A stretch of DNA of 64,000 nucleotides from Theobroma cacao. Its lineage: Eukaryota; Streptophyta; Magnoliopsida; Malvales; Malvaceae. Shown piece by piece: positions 24,032 through 35,900 of this stretch. The notes under the pieces were generated by a model that was not told where the DNA came from, searched no databases, and saw nothing but the letters and a program-made list of their open reading frames with translations. The first letter of the stretch is position 1, and each line of letters opens with the position of its first letter. The stretch spans positions 20,602,361 to 20,666,360 of the forward strand of contig NC_030859.1 in assembly GCF_000208745.1 (NCBI RefSeq). Reading direction: 5' to 3'. The position numbers and the translations under genes are program-made.

Positions 24032-25174
24032 CTATGGCCTTCTCTGTTGTAGTTCTTGATGCAGAAGTTGTTCCTGATGTTGATTATGTTTGACAAGGAG
24101 TTGAGCATATACCAGTTCATTCCAAGTATCCGGAACACCAGGGAGGCACCAGTGGCTACAATCCTGGATTCTTGTTGGCGAACTTCTCTCCTCCTCCGTT
24201 AAGTTCTGCTTCCTGTATATTGATGGATGTGCGTCCTTCCGGAAACCAGTCATTCTCGAAACATTAAGATACAATACTGGTTTAGTCATACCCTTTATCA
24301 CTGACTCAAAAATTCGCATTTTTGATGTATATTTCTTCAAGAACTTCTCATTTGCAATAGGTTCTGTTTCACCATCACATTGACCACCAGAATTCCATCT
24401 TCCACCCCTATGAACAAGCAAAATGAATTAAAAGGTACTCTGTTTCCCTATCTTAGGGGTTTAACTTGACATATATTTTGCGTTCAATTTACCTGAAGTG
24501 AGATGCAGAAAAGCCCCTGAAGAAAACAAGGGTCTTCGTAGGATCTATATTGGCATCTATCCATCTTGCCCATGTAGTCAAAGCTTTTCGAAATGCCTCT
24601 TTAACATTTAATCGGTCATAGATAGTGCTACCCTCTTGATAGTAACCCTTCCTGCAAATTCTTAAACTGTTAGGAGCTTCTCCACTTGAAATTATTTTAT
24701 CAAAAATATGAGCAAATATGTGGCATCAATGTTACCCTTTGGAAGTTTTTTCATGAGTCCACCAATGTCCTGTGTTGAAGATGAGAACATCTGCATTTTT
24801 GTACTTATAAGATGATTTATCCACCATATCAAGTCGGAGTGTTTCCCTCTTTGATCCATTTTTCTCAAGCGATTGCCATTCTTGTACTAGAAATGGCGAT
24901 AGGAAGTATTCGACAGAGCAATTATAATCCTGTTCATCCATCCATCCATCCAAAATTAGTAACAAATTAAATACAAGAAAAAGAGTTCTCTTTCTCTTTG
25001 AGCAGGAAAGAAAACCGTCTGATTGCATGTAGCATACATCAAAAGAGAAGGATAAAGGACAAACATACATTGAATAAAACCCTCTGTTCGTAATTCATTC
25101 CTACCAGAGGCTTGAAAAACATTGCTTTTCTCCTCAACTGAATTTTGGAGGACACAAACCAGAGATTCCCACAT
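24032..25174 (-). pseudogene. TBL pseudogene 2, lacking exon 1 and the GDS box
   Basis: Exons 5 (24032-24407), 4 (24493-24651) and 3 (24736-24929) match the intact copy exactly in length (376, 159 and 194 bp), with intact splice sites and the DCSH box. Exon 2 survives only as 25069 to about 25174: its 5' part, with the GDS nucleophile, and all of exon 1 are replaced by unrelated sequence. A 10-bp deletion just before the exon 2 donor also shifts the frame. The well-kept downstream exons suggest recent loss. A transcript from a new upstream promoter is possible, but the protein would lack the catalytic Ser. Confidence 0.88.
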
Positions 25175-27412
25175 ACACCATTTTTGTCAAAGTGCAAAAT
25201 AATTATTAAACAACAGAGATGAACATTTTAGATGTAATCTCATACATCTGACGGCTACTTAATTATTCTACAGATCGAAGCAAGCATCCCACAGCCAGCA
25301 GCAGCGCAAAGCAAAGAGACTGCATTTCAAGGCAAAATTTGGAAATTAATGGTGAAAAATAGACAGAAAAAATGAATGATTTGTAATTTAAAGGCCGTAG
25401 AATCAAAGATAGACTGCAATTCAAGGCATATTTATTTATAGAAGCATTCTAGTTGGCGAATTCTTGATATTCCAGGTTGGCTGCTTCTTTCCTTGTAAAT
25501 CTTATCTTGGAATCTGATTCTGCATGAAGCCATGCCATTTTTACTGTCCATGAAACCAAAATGGAGTATCACTTCAAAGACGTTATGCCCTTCTTGCATC
25601 CCAATATGGGTTGGTGGCACAAGATAGACTTCATCTCTTGTATGCTTTGTTACACCGTTACGATTATACTTATCTATTTTTTTTAATTTGTAGATTCAAC
25701 TTTTCATGAAATTTAAATTATAATATGGAAAAAATGAATGCACGCGTTCATCTACATCTATTTAATATATAAAATCATTGATCCAGTCGATAATATTATA
25801 AATTTAAGATAACAACTCAAGCGAGGATAAAATAATATAATATAAATATTAATTCTATAAAAAATAAAGACATACCATTATTTATTTATTCTTTTTGTAC
25901 ATAAATATTTATTCGTATCATATTTAAATTTATTTTATCATTTAAATTTTCCATTCATTAATCTCCATCTCTCTCATCTATTATTATATATTCAGGTACG
26001 ATTTGTCTAAGAGAAATGAAAGGAATAATTAATCAAGTCGATAGCAAACCAAGAATATTCCATTCTGTTGGGGATTTTTAGTTATTGCTTTTTTCCCATT
26101 GTTTTGAACAAACATTTCATGAATGTGGATATGATATCAGTATCATATCATGCACGCAGTTTCAATATCATCAATTAATGGCGGAAATAAGGTAGAAATT
26201 CCACCTGTTTCATCACAATTTTGACAGCAAAAGCTTGTATTCGGAGAATCTGGTAGCAGATTCAATGTGCTCACAGATGCCAACTTTTTCCTTTTCTATT
26301 TTTTTTAGTTGTAGTTTTTATGCGTTCCCTGTTTCTCATTTGAATGAATTGTCAAGATGAATCAAGTTTGAGATTGACAACTATCAGAACAGAAGAGAAA
26401 GATAAAAAGAAGCAAAGGTTGTAATGTTTGACTTGTATGTCTAATCTCAGAAGCAGGGCCATTTAAATATAAATCAATGGTTGCTGCCATGGAAGAGAAA
26501 TCTATGGCAGTCGACATTCATTTAATTGAAACCTTAAAAGGCAGTATTAGGATCTTACTCGACCTGAGCACATACAAGAGGGAAAGGTAGGAGAAAGAAA
26601 TTTGATTGAAGGGAAAACAACTATTACTCTAAAGGTTTAGCTAATCTTTGCGCCCTATAAACAATATAGAATTTATCCTTTTATTTATTTTGAGTACAAC
26701 ATATGTTTTTATCCCAAAATAAGGAAATTACTTCCATCTCCCCAACTGAATTCTAGGTATTAGTTTTTATCCCATCAACTCTAGAAATAAGAAAGACAAT
26801 ATCATTCATTTCTTATTATATTAGGATGGATTTCTACGTGCAAAGTGCCTACTATATGATAAGCATGTCATTCCTACATATCATGTAATAAATCTTTTAT
26901 CTTTGCAAGTGAGTGAGAGTATTGAACTAGTGATATAAGAAATTCCACATTGATTAAGTTAGAGGTATCTTGAGCACATAACATGATTAAAACCTTTTCA
27001 GTTATTATCTATTGATTTACGTTTGGATGTTCATTCTTAAATTCAATATTTCTCACATAAATTATGTCTCTTAATTTTCTTTTCTCAACACGAGCCTCTC
27101 ACTTATTTATCGTGTTAGCTCCTCGAGCTTATGATTTTTGAAGATCTCTTACATGTTATTCCTCCAAATTGGAGGCAGTTGAATCTTCCTCTTTTGTCTT
27201 GAACCGGTGACTTACTGTAACTGAAATGCATACTCTTCTACATTCTCTTTCGAGGATTTTATATTCCAACTCTAATAGAATTAATTCTTGACATTGCAAA
27301 CTAATATATTTATTGGTATGCACTCATTGAATTTAATTAAAGGAAATCTACCTACTAAGGATGTGGTCTTTGAATTTTGAAGGCCGCCATGCATAATATG
27401 TTGATCAAACTG
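25175..27412. other. Unit 1/2 fusion flank and unit 2-specific insert
   Basis: The fused flank of the truncated TBL comes first. An unrecognised minus-strand ORF fragment follows at 25432-25620 (relative of the one at 12949-13214). Positions 26145-26985 have no counterpart in unit 1 and no recognisable ORF. From about 26985 the sequence matches 13730 onward. Confidence 0.5.
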
Positions 27413-27950
27413 GAGATTTTATTAATCCAAACAAACAGCAGACCATAAAGGGTTCTAAGCGCCAAAGAGCTTCACACATTAGAACAACCAGTAGCAGTAT
27501 AGCCATTCACAGTGGACAAACCTCATGGCTTAAAACCAACCCCCACAAACAAGAAGCATAGCAACCCAAGAGAAAACTGGACAGCAGGGCTGGGCAGATC
27601 CATCCCAACCATCACCAGAAGAGTACAGCTCCTTCATACACAGCAAGTGGCAACCACGTGACTGAATAAACATCAAGTCAATTCAATTGGGGTACACCAG
27701 CTTCCGGAAGACAGAGATCAAGGGTGGACAGACAAACCCGAAAACCAGACCAGCAAGAACAAACAACACAATAAAGCAATAAATATGAAGACAACCACAA
27801 AGCCGAAGGTAGCAGCAATGGCAACACAAAGGAAAGCAGAGAAAATCAGCAGGATAGAAAGCGGCAACCACCACGCAACAACAGCCAATAAATGAAAACA
27901 GGGGAGGAGCAGCTACCACCACGAAGAAAACATAAGACTCCTTGTGAACA
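27413..27950 (-). repeat. Possible retroelement 3'-end remnant, unit 2 copy
   Basis: This is a near-identical copy of 14140-14670, including the hydrophobic 79-codon frame (27683-27922) and the AATAAAATCTCC end. It was duplicated with the unit, not inserted independently. Confidence 0.35.
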
Positions 27951-28069
27951 CCATATCTTTCTAAGTCATCCGAAAAGGAATTCCCCTCCTTTAAGCTATG
28001 CTAGAGTGTGACATCACCAAGCTGTAAAACCAAAGAATCAATCTCATTAAAAAAGGCAAGATTTGGTAA

Positions 28070-28096
28070 GGGGGGGGGGGGGGGGGGGGAGGGGGG
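28070..28096 (+). repeat. Poly-G tract
   Basis: Twenty G, one A and six G replace the single short AAGGCGAG seen at the matching place in unit 1 (near 14800). Long G-runs are rare in this AT-rich DNA. This may be a real expansion or a sequencing or assembly artefact. Confidence 0.8.
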
Positions 28097-28790
28097 CGAG
28101 ATTTAGGTTGGATGCTAGTTCTTAAATAATACAATTCCCACCTACATTACGTCCCCTAATTTGTTTTTCCCCTGAAGATCTTGCATTCTATTCCTCCAAC
28201 TCAGAGGCAGATGAATCTTCCTCTTCTGAAGATCTCGATGATTTCTCCGACTCAGAGACGGTTGAATCTTCCTCTTTGCCTTGATCTGTTGACTCGCTAT
28301 TATTACGAATTAAATCCTGATATTGCGAATTAATACATTAATTAGTATGCATACATTGAACTTAACTATAGGAAATCGACCTACAAAGTATGTTGTCTTT
28401 GAATTTGGAAGGCGGACATGCATAATGAACGACAATATATAAAACCACAACCTATAAAGAAAAGTATAAACATTGAACAACATATATACTTTTAAGAAGT
28501 AACTAAATTAACTATTGTGTCTTTAACTAATTGTTTTTTTATTAATTAAAATATTGACTAATTTTTATTTTTTTGTCAATCACTAGAACAATTTTTTTGG
28601 TTTTCTTGAATGGGATGTATGAGAGCATTTAAATTTCTTTTATTATTCTTTGTTTAGTGAGCAATTAGCAACAAAGATTTTGTGTACAATATTTAGTAAT
28701 GCAACTTTTTTTTTCTTTCTTTTCTTTGTTTTTTTTTTTTAATTTTCGATGTAATGTGCTTTTGAAAGTTTTGTGGCTGCACAACACTAA

Positions 28791-29544
28791 TGGCACGTTT
28801 GGTACGGGGAATAGCTATGCTATTCCCCCTCTATTCCCGATCATTTTCTATTCCTTCGTTTGGTACCAAATTGAAATACGGAATAGTAATTCCGCAAGAA
28901 TAAAAATTCTGTCAAATAGGTTAAAAGTCAGTAATAGCTATTCCCTTCCCCCTTCCCAGTAATAGCTATTCCATGGTTCATGGAATAGCTTTCAAATATA
29001 TAATGACCAAAATAACCCTTGTAACCTAAAAATATTACAACCCTGTACCTATAAATACTTTTTTTCTCCTATTTTCCCTTTTCTTTCTCTCTCTTCTCCC
29101 TCTCTCATTCTCTCTATAACTGGAACTCAACACCGGCGACGACGGCGGCAACGACGGCAGCAACCGAATATGATCGAAAAACGTCGATCTAGTCCTTTCC
29201 GACAATATTGAACAGAGATCCAGCCAGATCTGGCACTCAACGGCCAGATCTCGTCGCGGGAAGCACCGGATCTGGTGCTTCTCGACCAGATCCCACGGTT
29301 GGATCTGGCACTCCACGGCCAGATCTAGCCGTGGNTTTTTGTTTTTTATTTTCTATTCCTTTCTTATTCAAAAGCTATTGTTACCAACCAAACACTGTAA
29401 TAAATCATAATAATTATTCCTACTCTATTCCATTCATCATACCAAGCTACATAATACTTATTCTATTCTATTCCCACCTCATTCTATTCTCACGTAATAA
29501 CTATTATATTCTATTCCTATCTATTTCGCGAACCAAACGTGCTG
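28791..29544. mobile_element. PIF/Harbinger-like non-autonomous element
   Basis: This 754-bp insert is absent from unit 1 and flanked by TAA at 28788-28790 and 29545-29547. Its ends are inverted repeats (GGCACGTTTGGTACGGGGAATAG-type left end against the complement of the right end, near ACCAAACGTGC). A 3-bp TWA target duplication and a GTTTGG-type terminus are typical of Harbinger/Tourist. Inside are a TATA-like TATAAATA (29050-29057), a CT-rich leader and a GC-rich block with repeated CCAGATCT, but no transposase ORF. It contains the single N of the window. Confidence 0.7.
29335..29335. other. Ambiguous base (N)
   Basis: This is the only unresolved base. It lies at the end of a repeated CCAGATCT-rich block in the Harbinger-like element and may hide a collapsed hairpin or a one-base scaffold gap. 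Confidence 0.9.
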
Positions 29545-29903
29545 TAAAGTAATTTGTTTTGCAAAAGATATTGAAACACTTTGAATAAGAAATTTAATTT
29601 AGAAATTTTAAATTTGAATTTTAACAAAAATAAAATAAAGATGAGGTTTATAAGTTCAGAAATATCATGTCAAATTCATTTTATCTTCTTTATATAAAAA
29701 TGCCTTCACAGATATTTAATTTACTTTTTCTCTTGTACCATCGTTGGTGTTCTAATCAATTTTATTGGCTTAACCAAAAAACCTATTTATTTAATTTTTA
29801 AAAGTAATTTTTTATCAGTATTAAGTTGGTTCAATTTTTTTTCACGAATTCCTATTAAGATTAAAACAAAACTAATTCATATGAGAATTAAAATTATTAT
29901 TAC

Positions 29904-31338
29904 CTGGGCAGAATTCTTCTCAAAGTCTAACTCCAAACTTGAGAATTCATCAATTACTACTGTGTAATCTTCAACCAGCTAAAACAAATTAAAACATTAG
30001 TCTCGCAATGAGGACTTAACTAACTATGTTATATCATCTCAAAATGGTTAAACTAATAAATTCCTTTATTAACAATATAAATGGACGGGTATATTTTTAT
30101 ATGTACTTGTATGGAGCATGAAAATAATTAATTTCACTATTGTTTGCTTCGAAAACTTGAAATCATATTCATAGATCTTGATTATTCGATTCTAAGGTTC
30201 CCAATTAAGTTTAGAGTTATGTTTGAGCAAAAAGTATTAGATGTTTGATTTAAAAAAGTTATAGATGTAAACTTACCTTAACAACCACGCATTCTATATG
30301 AGCAGCAAATAAACCGTTGCATTCTTCACAACAATATACATGATCATTTGGATATCTTTCTTCTTCACAAATATCACAATAATACTCTCCTGAATCATCT
30401 TCAAGAAATGAATCCTTCATAGTTAAATGATGAACATGGTATTTGGAGTGAACAATACGAGGTATGGGTACACAATCCAAGTGAAAATTGATGGCACATT
30501 CCAGACAACGATAAAAGGCTTTACAAAGTTCCCCACATACACTACAGACAGGAAACCAAGCTTTTGGCTGATAATTTGTCCCAAAATAATAAAGATTGTG
30601 CACGTGGGACTCACATTTTAGAGGCCGCCTTAATGAATTAGCACATGTAGGATGGAGATTGAGGCCACACTGTTCACAACTATACTTATAAGAGCCTTTG
30701 ATGAACCAACGGCAAGCATAGCACCTTAATCTCTTGTCGAATCTGAAAAAATTCAACATGTGTTCCAAATGAAATGGGACTTGAATCTTTTGTGGTAATT
30801 CAAGACAAGATTTATGAGCTCCATAAATGCAGCTGGGTTTGGGGCAAACATAGGCTAGACCAAAGATTGGCACGTTGCAAACGTGACAATCTATTTCCAA
30901 TATAGGGTCAATAAAATTGCCAAGGACAAGCTTATGTTGATGGGTGAAATGGTGTAACTCGGCCACTTTCTCCATCTCTTTAAGTTGCGAAACACCAGTT
31001 TTATGAGCTGTTAGAGCAGCACATTTCACGTCGAGCTTGAAATCACACTCATTACAACTATAAAAGAAGCCAAAACATATGTCTCTACACTCATCACATA
31101 TAATGCTATGGGCATAAGAAGTATAGAGGCTAAGACGATGGCTAGAATGAAAAGGGTATTGCATCTCAAATGGTAATGTACCGCATTTTTCATGTAGGTA
31201 GTACAAGCACGTTTCACACTTGTAACAAGGACCGCTAATTACCATATGACAAGCTTCGCAGTATTGATTTTCCTCTAACTGTTTAGTAACTTCATAGAAT
31301 CTCATGGAGTGTTTATGGAAGATAAATCGATTCTGCAT
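29904..31338 (-). CDS. DC1 domain protein, short type, copy d (two exons seen)
   Basis: This is the paralogue of copy b. Exon 1 is 31338-30277 (354 codons, six C1-like units) and ends at an AAG/GTAAGT donor. Exon 2 is 29978-29904 (75 bp, in phase, between TTTTAG and GTAATA) and gives the same acidic tail, starting L-V-E-D-Y. The conserved splice sites and open frame in both copies support a real spliced 3' exon. Differences from copy b cluster in the fourth and fifth units, where seven codons are lost. The third exon was not found. The core promoter region carries a TA-repeat expansion absent from copy b. Confidence 0.8.
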
Positions 31339-31385
31339 TTACAGAGAAATGTGAATAATCAAATGATGAATAAGCTCCTTTCTTA

Positions 31386-31444
31386 AAGATTATATATATA
31401 TATAGATATATATATTTCTCTATATATATATTTCTCTACATAAC
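31386..31444 (-). promoter_or_regulatory. TA-repeat expansion in the proximal promoter of DC1 copy d
   Basis: About 56 bp of alternating TA runs with a repeated TTTCTCTATATATATA lie 50-105 bp upstream of the ATG at 31338. Copy b has only a short CTCTAGATAACC here. TATA-box spacing or number could differ between the paralogues. Confidence 0.5.
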
Positions 31445-31864
31445 GGGTACAATGTATATAAATTGTAACATATCAATCTAATTTTGAATAAAAATTAATA
31501 TTGAATTTAAATTAAGTTGAAATTCTTTTTGTGGGGTCTAAACTCTTCCTAATTTTAATGGAGTTAGCAAAATATATTCAATGAAAGTTGCAAATTAACA
31601 AACCAGAAGTTGCCGAGGAGCGTGGATGCCATCAATCACTTCATTCTGCTCCATGTCTTCCACTAACAAATTGTTACTATAAAGGGATTGACGAACCGAG
31701 GATGAGACGTCCTTCTCAAGTGAAATTTTATCCTATTGAAAGATGCATCTATCACTATCACATCAAGATGTATCAAATAGACAAAAGCGTATATATGTTG
31801 TTAAACATGAGAAAGGGGAAAGGCGTGGCAAGTAATCAGGTAAAGTAATGTAAATAGTTATTAC

Positions 31865-32956
31865 CTCATTGAGTACACATTCAGCATGAGTAATAAATGT
31901 GCATTCTTCACAACAATAAACATGATCCATTGGATTCCTTTCAGTCTCACAAACATCACAATAATATTCTCCAGAATCATCTTCTTCAACCCAATCCATA
32001 TGAATGAGTGGATGCCTGTGATATCTATGTTCAATTGAAGATGGTATTGGAACACAAGGAAGATGGACGCTGAAGTTGCATTGCACACAACGAAAGAAAT
32101 TATTATCGCAAAGCTTTTCACAGACATTACAACGAAAAAGATCTTGCCTACCGTAGCTGGTTTTTTTGAAATAAGTGAGAGGGTGGTCGTGACACTTTTG
32201 TTTTAGGGTGGGTAAGAGTTTAGCACAGTGAAAATGAAGGAAAAAGCTGCATTTTAGGCAGCAATAGTTAAGAGTCCCATCACGTGTGAAATTATCAACA
32301 AAACCTCCGCAAGCATTGCAATAGCTGCCGGTTCTATAGTGCAAGCGAAGAGGGTGCGAAGGATCAAAAGGATGATAAAGTTGTCTCTGTACCTTATCCC
32401 GACACAACTCATGAAGGAAGAACTTACAAAGTAGACAGCCATAGCACACTTCTGATAGACACTTTCCGCACCAACTACAATCGTAGTCATATGCTCTTAT
32501 CTTCCTATATTTGAAGATGGCCAGCTTGTGAAGGTGGCTGTAATGTTGAATTTCCTTTTTCTTGCCATCTTTAAATCTCTGCCACTTCTCTTCAAGTAAT
32601 AGATCATTAGTTGAAGAAGCGCATGCTAAATGCAGATTAAAATTGCATTCATCGCACTCGTATCTGGAGAAAGTAGAAATATACCAACATTTATCACAAA
32701 TGAAACCTTCCTGGTCCTCCTTGAATATTAGTTGAAGATGGTGCTGCGAGTGGAGAGGGTGAATAATCTCAAGAGGCAGATGTTGCAATTCTCTCACGCA
32801 TGATTCATGGAACGGATACTCAAACTCGTCAAGTCCATAAGTATTGGCTGTATTCGAGATTTCCTTTAAACATGCATTACAGTATTTTTTCAAAGCATTA
32901 TTCTTCAGATTGCGGAAGTACAAGTGATGGCCATGAAAATCAAGTTTGATATCCAT
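31865..32956 (-). CDS. DC1 domain protein, long type, copy e
   Basis: From the ATG at 32956 there are 364 codons to a GAG/GTAATA junction at 31865/31864. Six C1-like units lie at about residues 8-53, 66-112, 138-185, 195-244, 256-301 and 313-360. If not spliced at that donor, the frame continues to a stop at 31763 and adds a nonconserved tail. The frame is also open upstream to a TTG at 33010, but without an ATG, so 32956 is the chosen start. It is closest to copy a, which has the same end signal. It probably acts as a zinc-binding intracellular protein; no catalytic site is visible. Confidence 0.85.
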
Positions 32957-35900
32957 ATCAAAGAAGATAGAAAATGGATAAACAAAGAGATGGTTAGAAG
33001 GATAGAACAAAGATTATATTACAACAATTTACAACTGAGCTAAATAAACTATATGTAAAGGCAATCAAGATTAGTAAGAGGATTGAGATCCAAGGATGGA
33101 ATCTCAACTCCCTTACTTCTCATATTAAAGGAACAATCCCTTTCTTGATTAGTGATGGAAACACAACATTATAAAGAATATTACAAATAATCCCTTTCTT
33201 GATCAAATCAAGAATTTGAATTAAATCCCATGACTTTCCATTGAAAAGGCAAGCAGACCATGGATTTCATGTTACATTCTTTTGAGTACAATAATATAAT
33301 CTAAAGTTAAGAAGCATTCTAAAATAATGCTTATTCCAAATTAAAAACTTAGATGAATCTTATTAATATTTATTACAATAACATTTTTAATGATAGTCAT
33401 TTGATGCAATAGAATTCTTATCACAAATTAGAAAATCGTATTAATATTTAATAATAAAAATTAAAAATTTTAACATATCAATTTAAAAATATAATAAATA
33501 CAAATATCAATTTTCATCCTTCCAAAGATTTTTCAAGAAGCATACTTTTTTATATATAATATCATAAATTAAAGTAAAGTTGCAATCCAAATAAAGGAAA
33601 AGAATAATGATTTCTTAGTAACTGGGGCTCCACTTAGGATTTGTTTTCCTCTCTAATTAAAAGGATTGAGATCCAAGGATGGAATCTCAACTCCCCTTAC
33701 TTCTCATACTATTATGTAAAAGAACAATCCCTTTTTTGAGCGATAGAAACACACAAGGTATATATTTGCTTTTCATTAAATTAATAAATTAGTGCTTGAG
33801 TTTGCTTTTTCTATAATTAAAGAATGTTCTTTTTGAATGAAAGTAAAGAAACAATTCCAATTTTAATGCTAGAGAATGACGTCTTTTTGCCCAAAGAGGT
33901 TACTTTTAAGTTTCCTTAAGCTGCCTAGTCAATGAATATTTTATTATTTCTTATTTAAAAAATATGTAAATTAATTAAAGAAGGAAAAGAAGAGAGGATA
34001 AAGGAAAAGTATGTCATCAAGAAACAACATTGGTTTTCCGTAATAAAGCATAAAGTTATTTAATAATAATACTTCTTTTACGATTTTGCACATCTTTTAG
34101 AAACGTTTAATTTAAATTTGTTAATATCGAATATAAATTAATCTTTAAATTATAATAAAGTGGTGAATTTAGTTCTTCTACAATAATTTGTGAAAATTAA
34201 ATCTTTATACTTTTTAAAATTGATAATGTCAGTCCAATATGTTAAATTTTTTTATTATCCATGCTGATATGATAGTTTTTTTGCTAATATAACATTTAAT
34301 CTAATGGCATAACAATGATGATGGAACATTTCACAAATGATGCAATAGTAATACTGAAATGACATGCCCAAACACTGATATAGATTTTATAAGTACGGAC
34401 ATGAAATTATTCAAAGTGAACTACGAGTTTTAAACAAGATTGGACAAGAAATAGATAAAAAATACAAAGAAGTTTTAAACAAGATTTAGAAAAAGAGTGT
34501 TGTGAGATAGAAAAGAATTAAATTTTTATAATTATAATTTAAAGCTGTGAAAATAATGTTGTGAAATAAAAAAAATGTCATGTCAACATTAACACATAAT
34601 TATATATATTCAATATCACATCAACAAAAAAATGTCATATGAGCATAAATAACAAAAAATTGTAACATATTGGATTAACATTGTCAATTTTGAAAAGTAC
34701 ATGATTCAATTTTCACAAATTATTGTATAAAGATTAAATCTACCACTTTGTTAGAATACAGAGACTACTTGTATACTTTAATCTATAAATAAACATATGA
34801 ATATATGAAGCAACATTTTATGTTTAATGATGAGTACAATTTTCTTCAACCCTTTTCCATTTCTTGAAAGACAAAGAGAACAATATTTCCTTAAAAACGT
34901 ATGTCTTAATTAAATTATTTTAACGTACGAAAGATTAGTAAAGTCATTAAAACAGTATTTACTGTCATATTCTCACAATAATTAAACAATTTCTTTTTCT
35001 AAATAATGTTTTTATTACAACTCAATTATTAATTAATTTAAAGATAAAGCTTATATTGTGATTTACGCTTATAAACCACTCAACAGAAACAAGCCTTTTT
35101 GTATATTAAAAGAGAAAATACAAATATTATTTTGTGTTACATTCTTTTGGATACAAGTACAAAGTGATTTGCTATTTTCTTAAACAAATATTACAATCGA
35201 AAGTTACGTGAATTATCCTTAATTATTCTATAGATCAAAGCAAGCATCCCACAACCAGCAGCAGCACAAGGCATAGGGACTGCACATATAGTTGAAGGCC
35301 AAATATAATTAATTTGGTTTTGAATTAGTTACAAAATCAATTATCAATCAATTATGGTTAACAGGACTAATGGTAACTACACAAGTTAATCTTCAATAAA
35401 TATGTATCTGAATCTTTTAATTTTATAGTGACCATTTACTAATTTTTATTATCATGTTTTCTTACATGGAAAAAATAGAAAATATTGCATTTTAATTTAA
35501 ATGAAATAAGCATAATGTTTGAAAAAAAGGTACTTAAACTATTCAAAAAATTTTAAATAAACATTCATTCATCTATTACGTTCAATCAAGCTTTTATATT
35601 TTTATTTTTGATCAAATAAGTCCTTATTACTAACGATTGACTAATTAACATTAATTGAAATGTCATTTGTCAATTTTATACTCACTTAGTGTTGACATGA
35701 AAATGAAAATATCATATAGTCATGTCATTATGTCATTTTATCATAACACGTTATAATTGATTATGATATGTCAATACCATATGATGTAAAATGAGAAATG
35801 ATTTTAACTAACAATAGTAGTCAACCATTAATCATAAGGTGCACTTAAGCATTTGGCTCATTGATTGGTGCATAATCCCCCTACCTTAAGAGCAAGGTTC

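Noticed and set aside
29035..29552. ORFs on both strands in the Harbinger-like element
   Set aside because: One runs through the N, and neither shows transposase or MYB-like motifs. The GC-rich repeats open several frames by chance.
32957..33010. Upstream extension of DC1 copy e (and of copy c to 19029)
   Set aside because: The extension begins at TTG, not ATG. The internal ATG gives the normal DC1 N-terminus and is shared by copies a, c and e.
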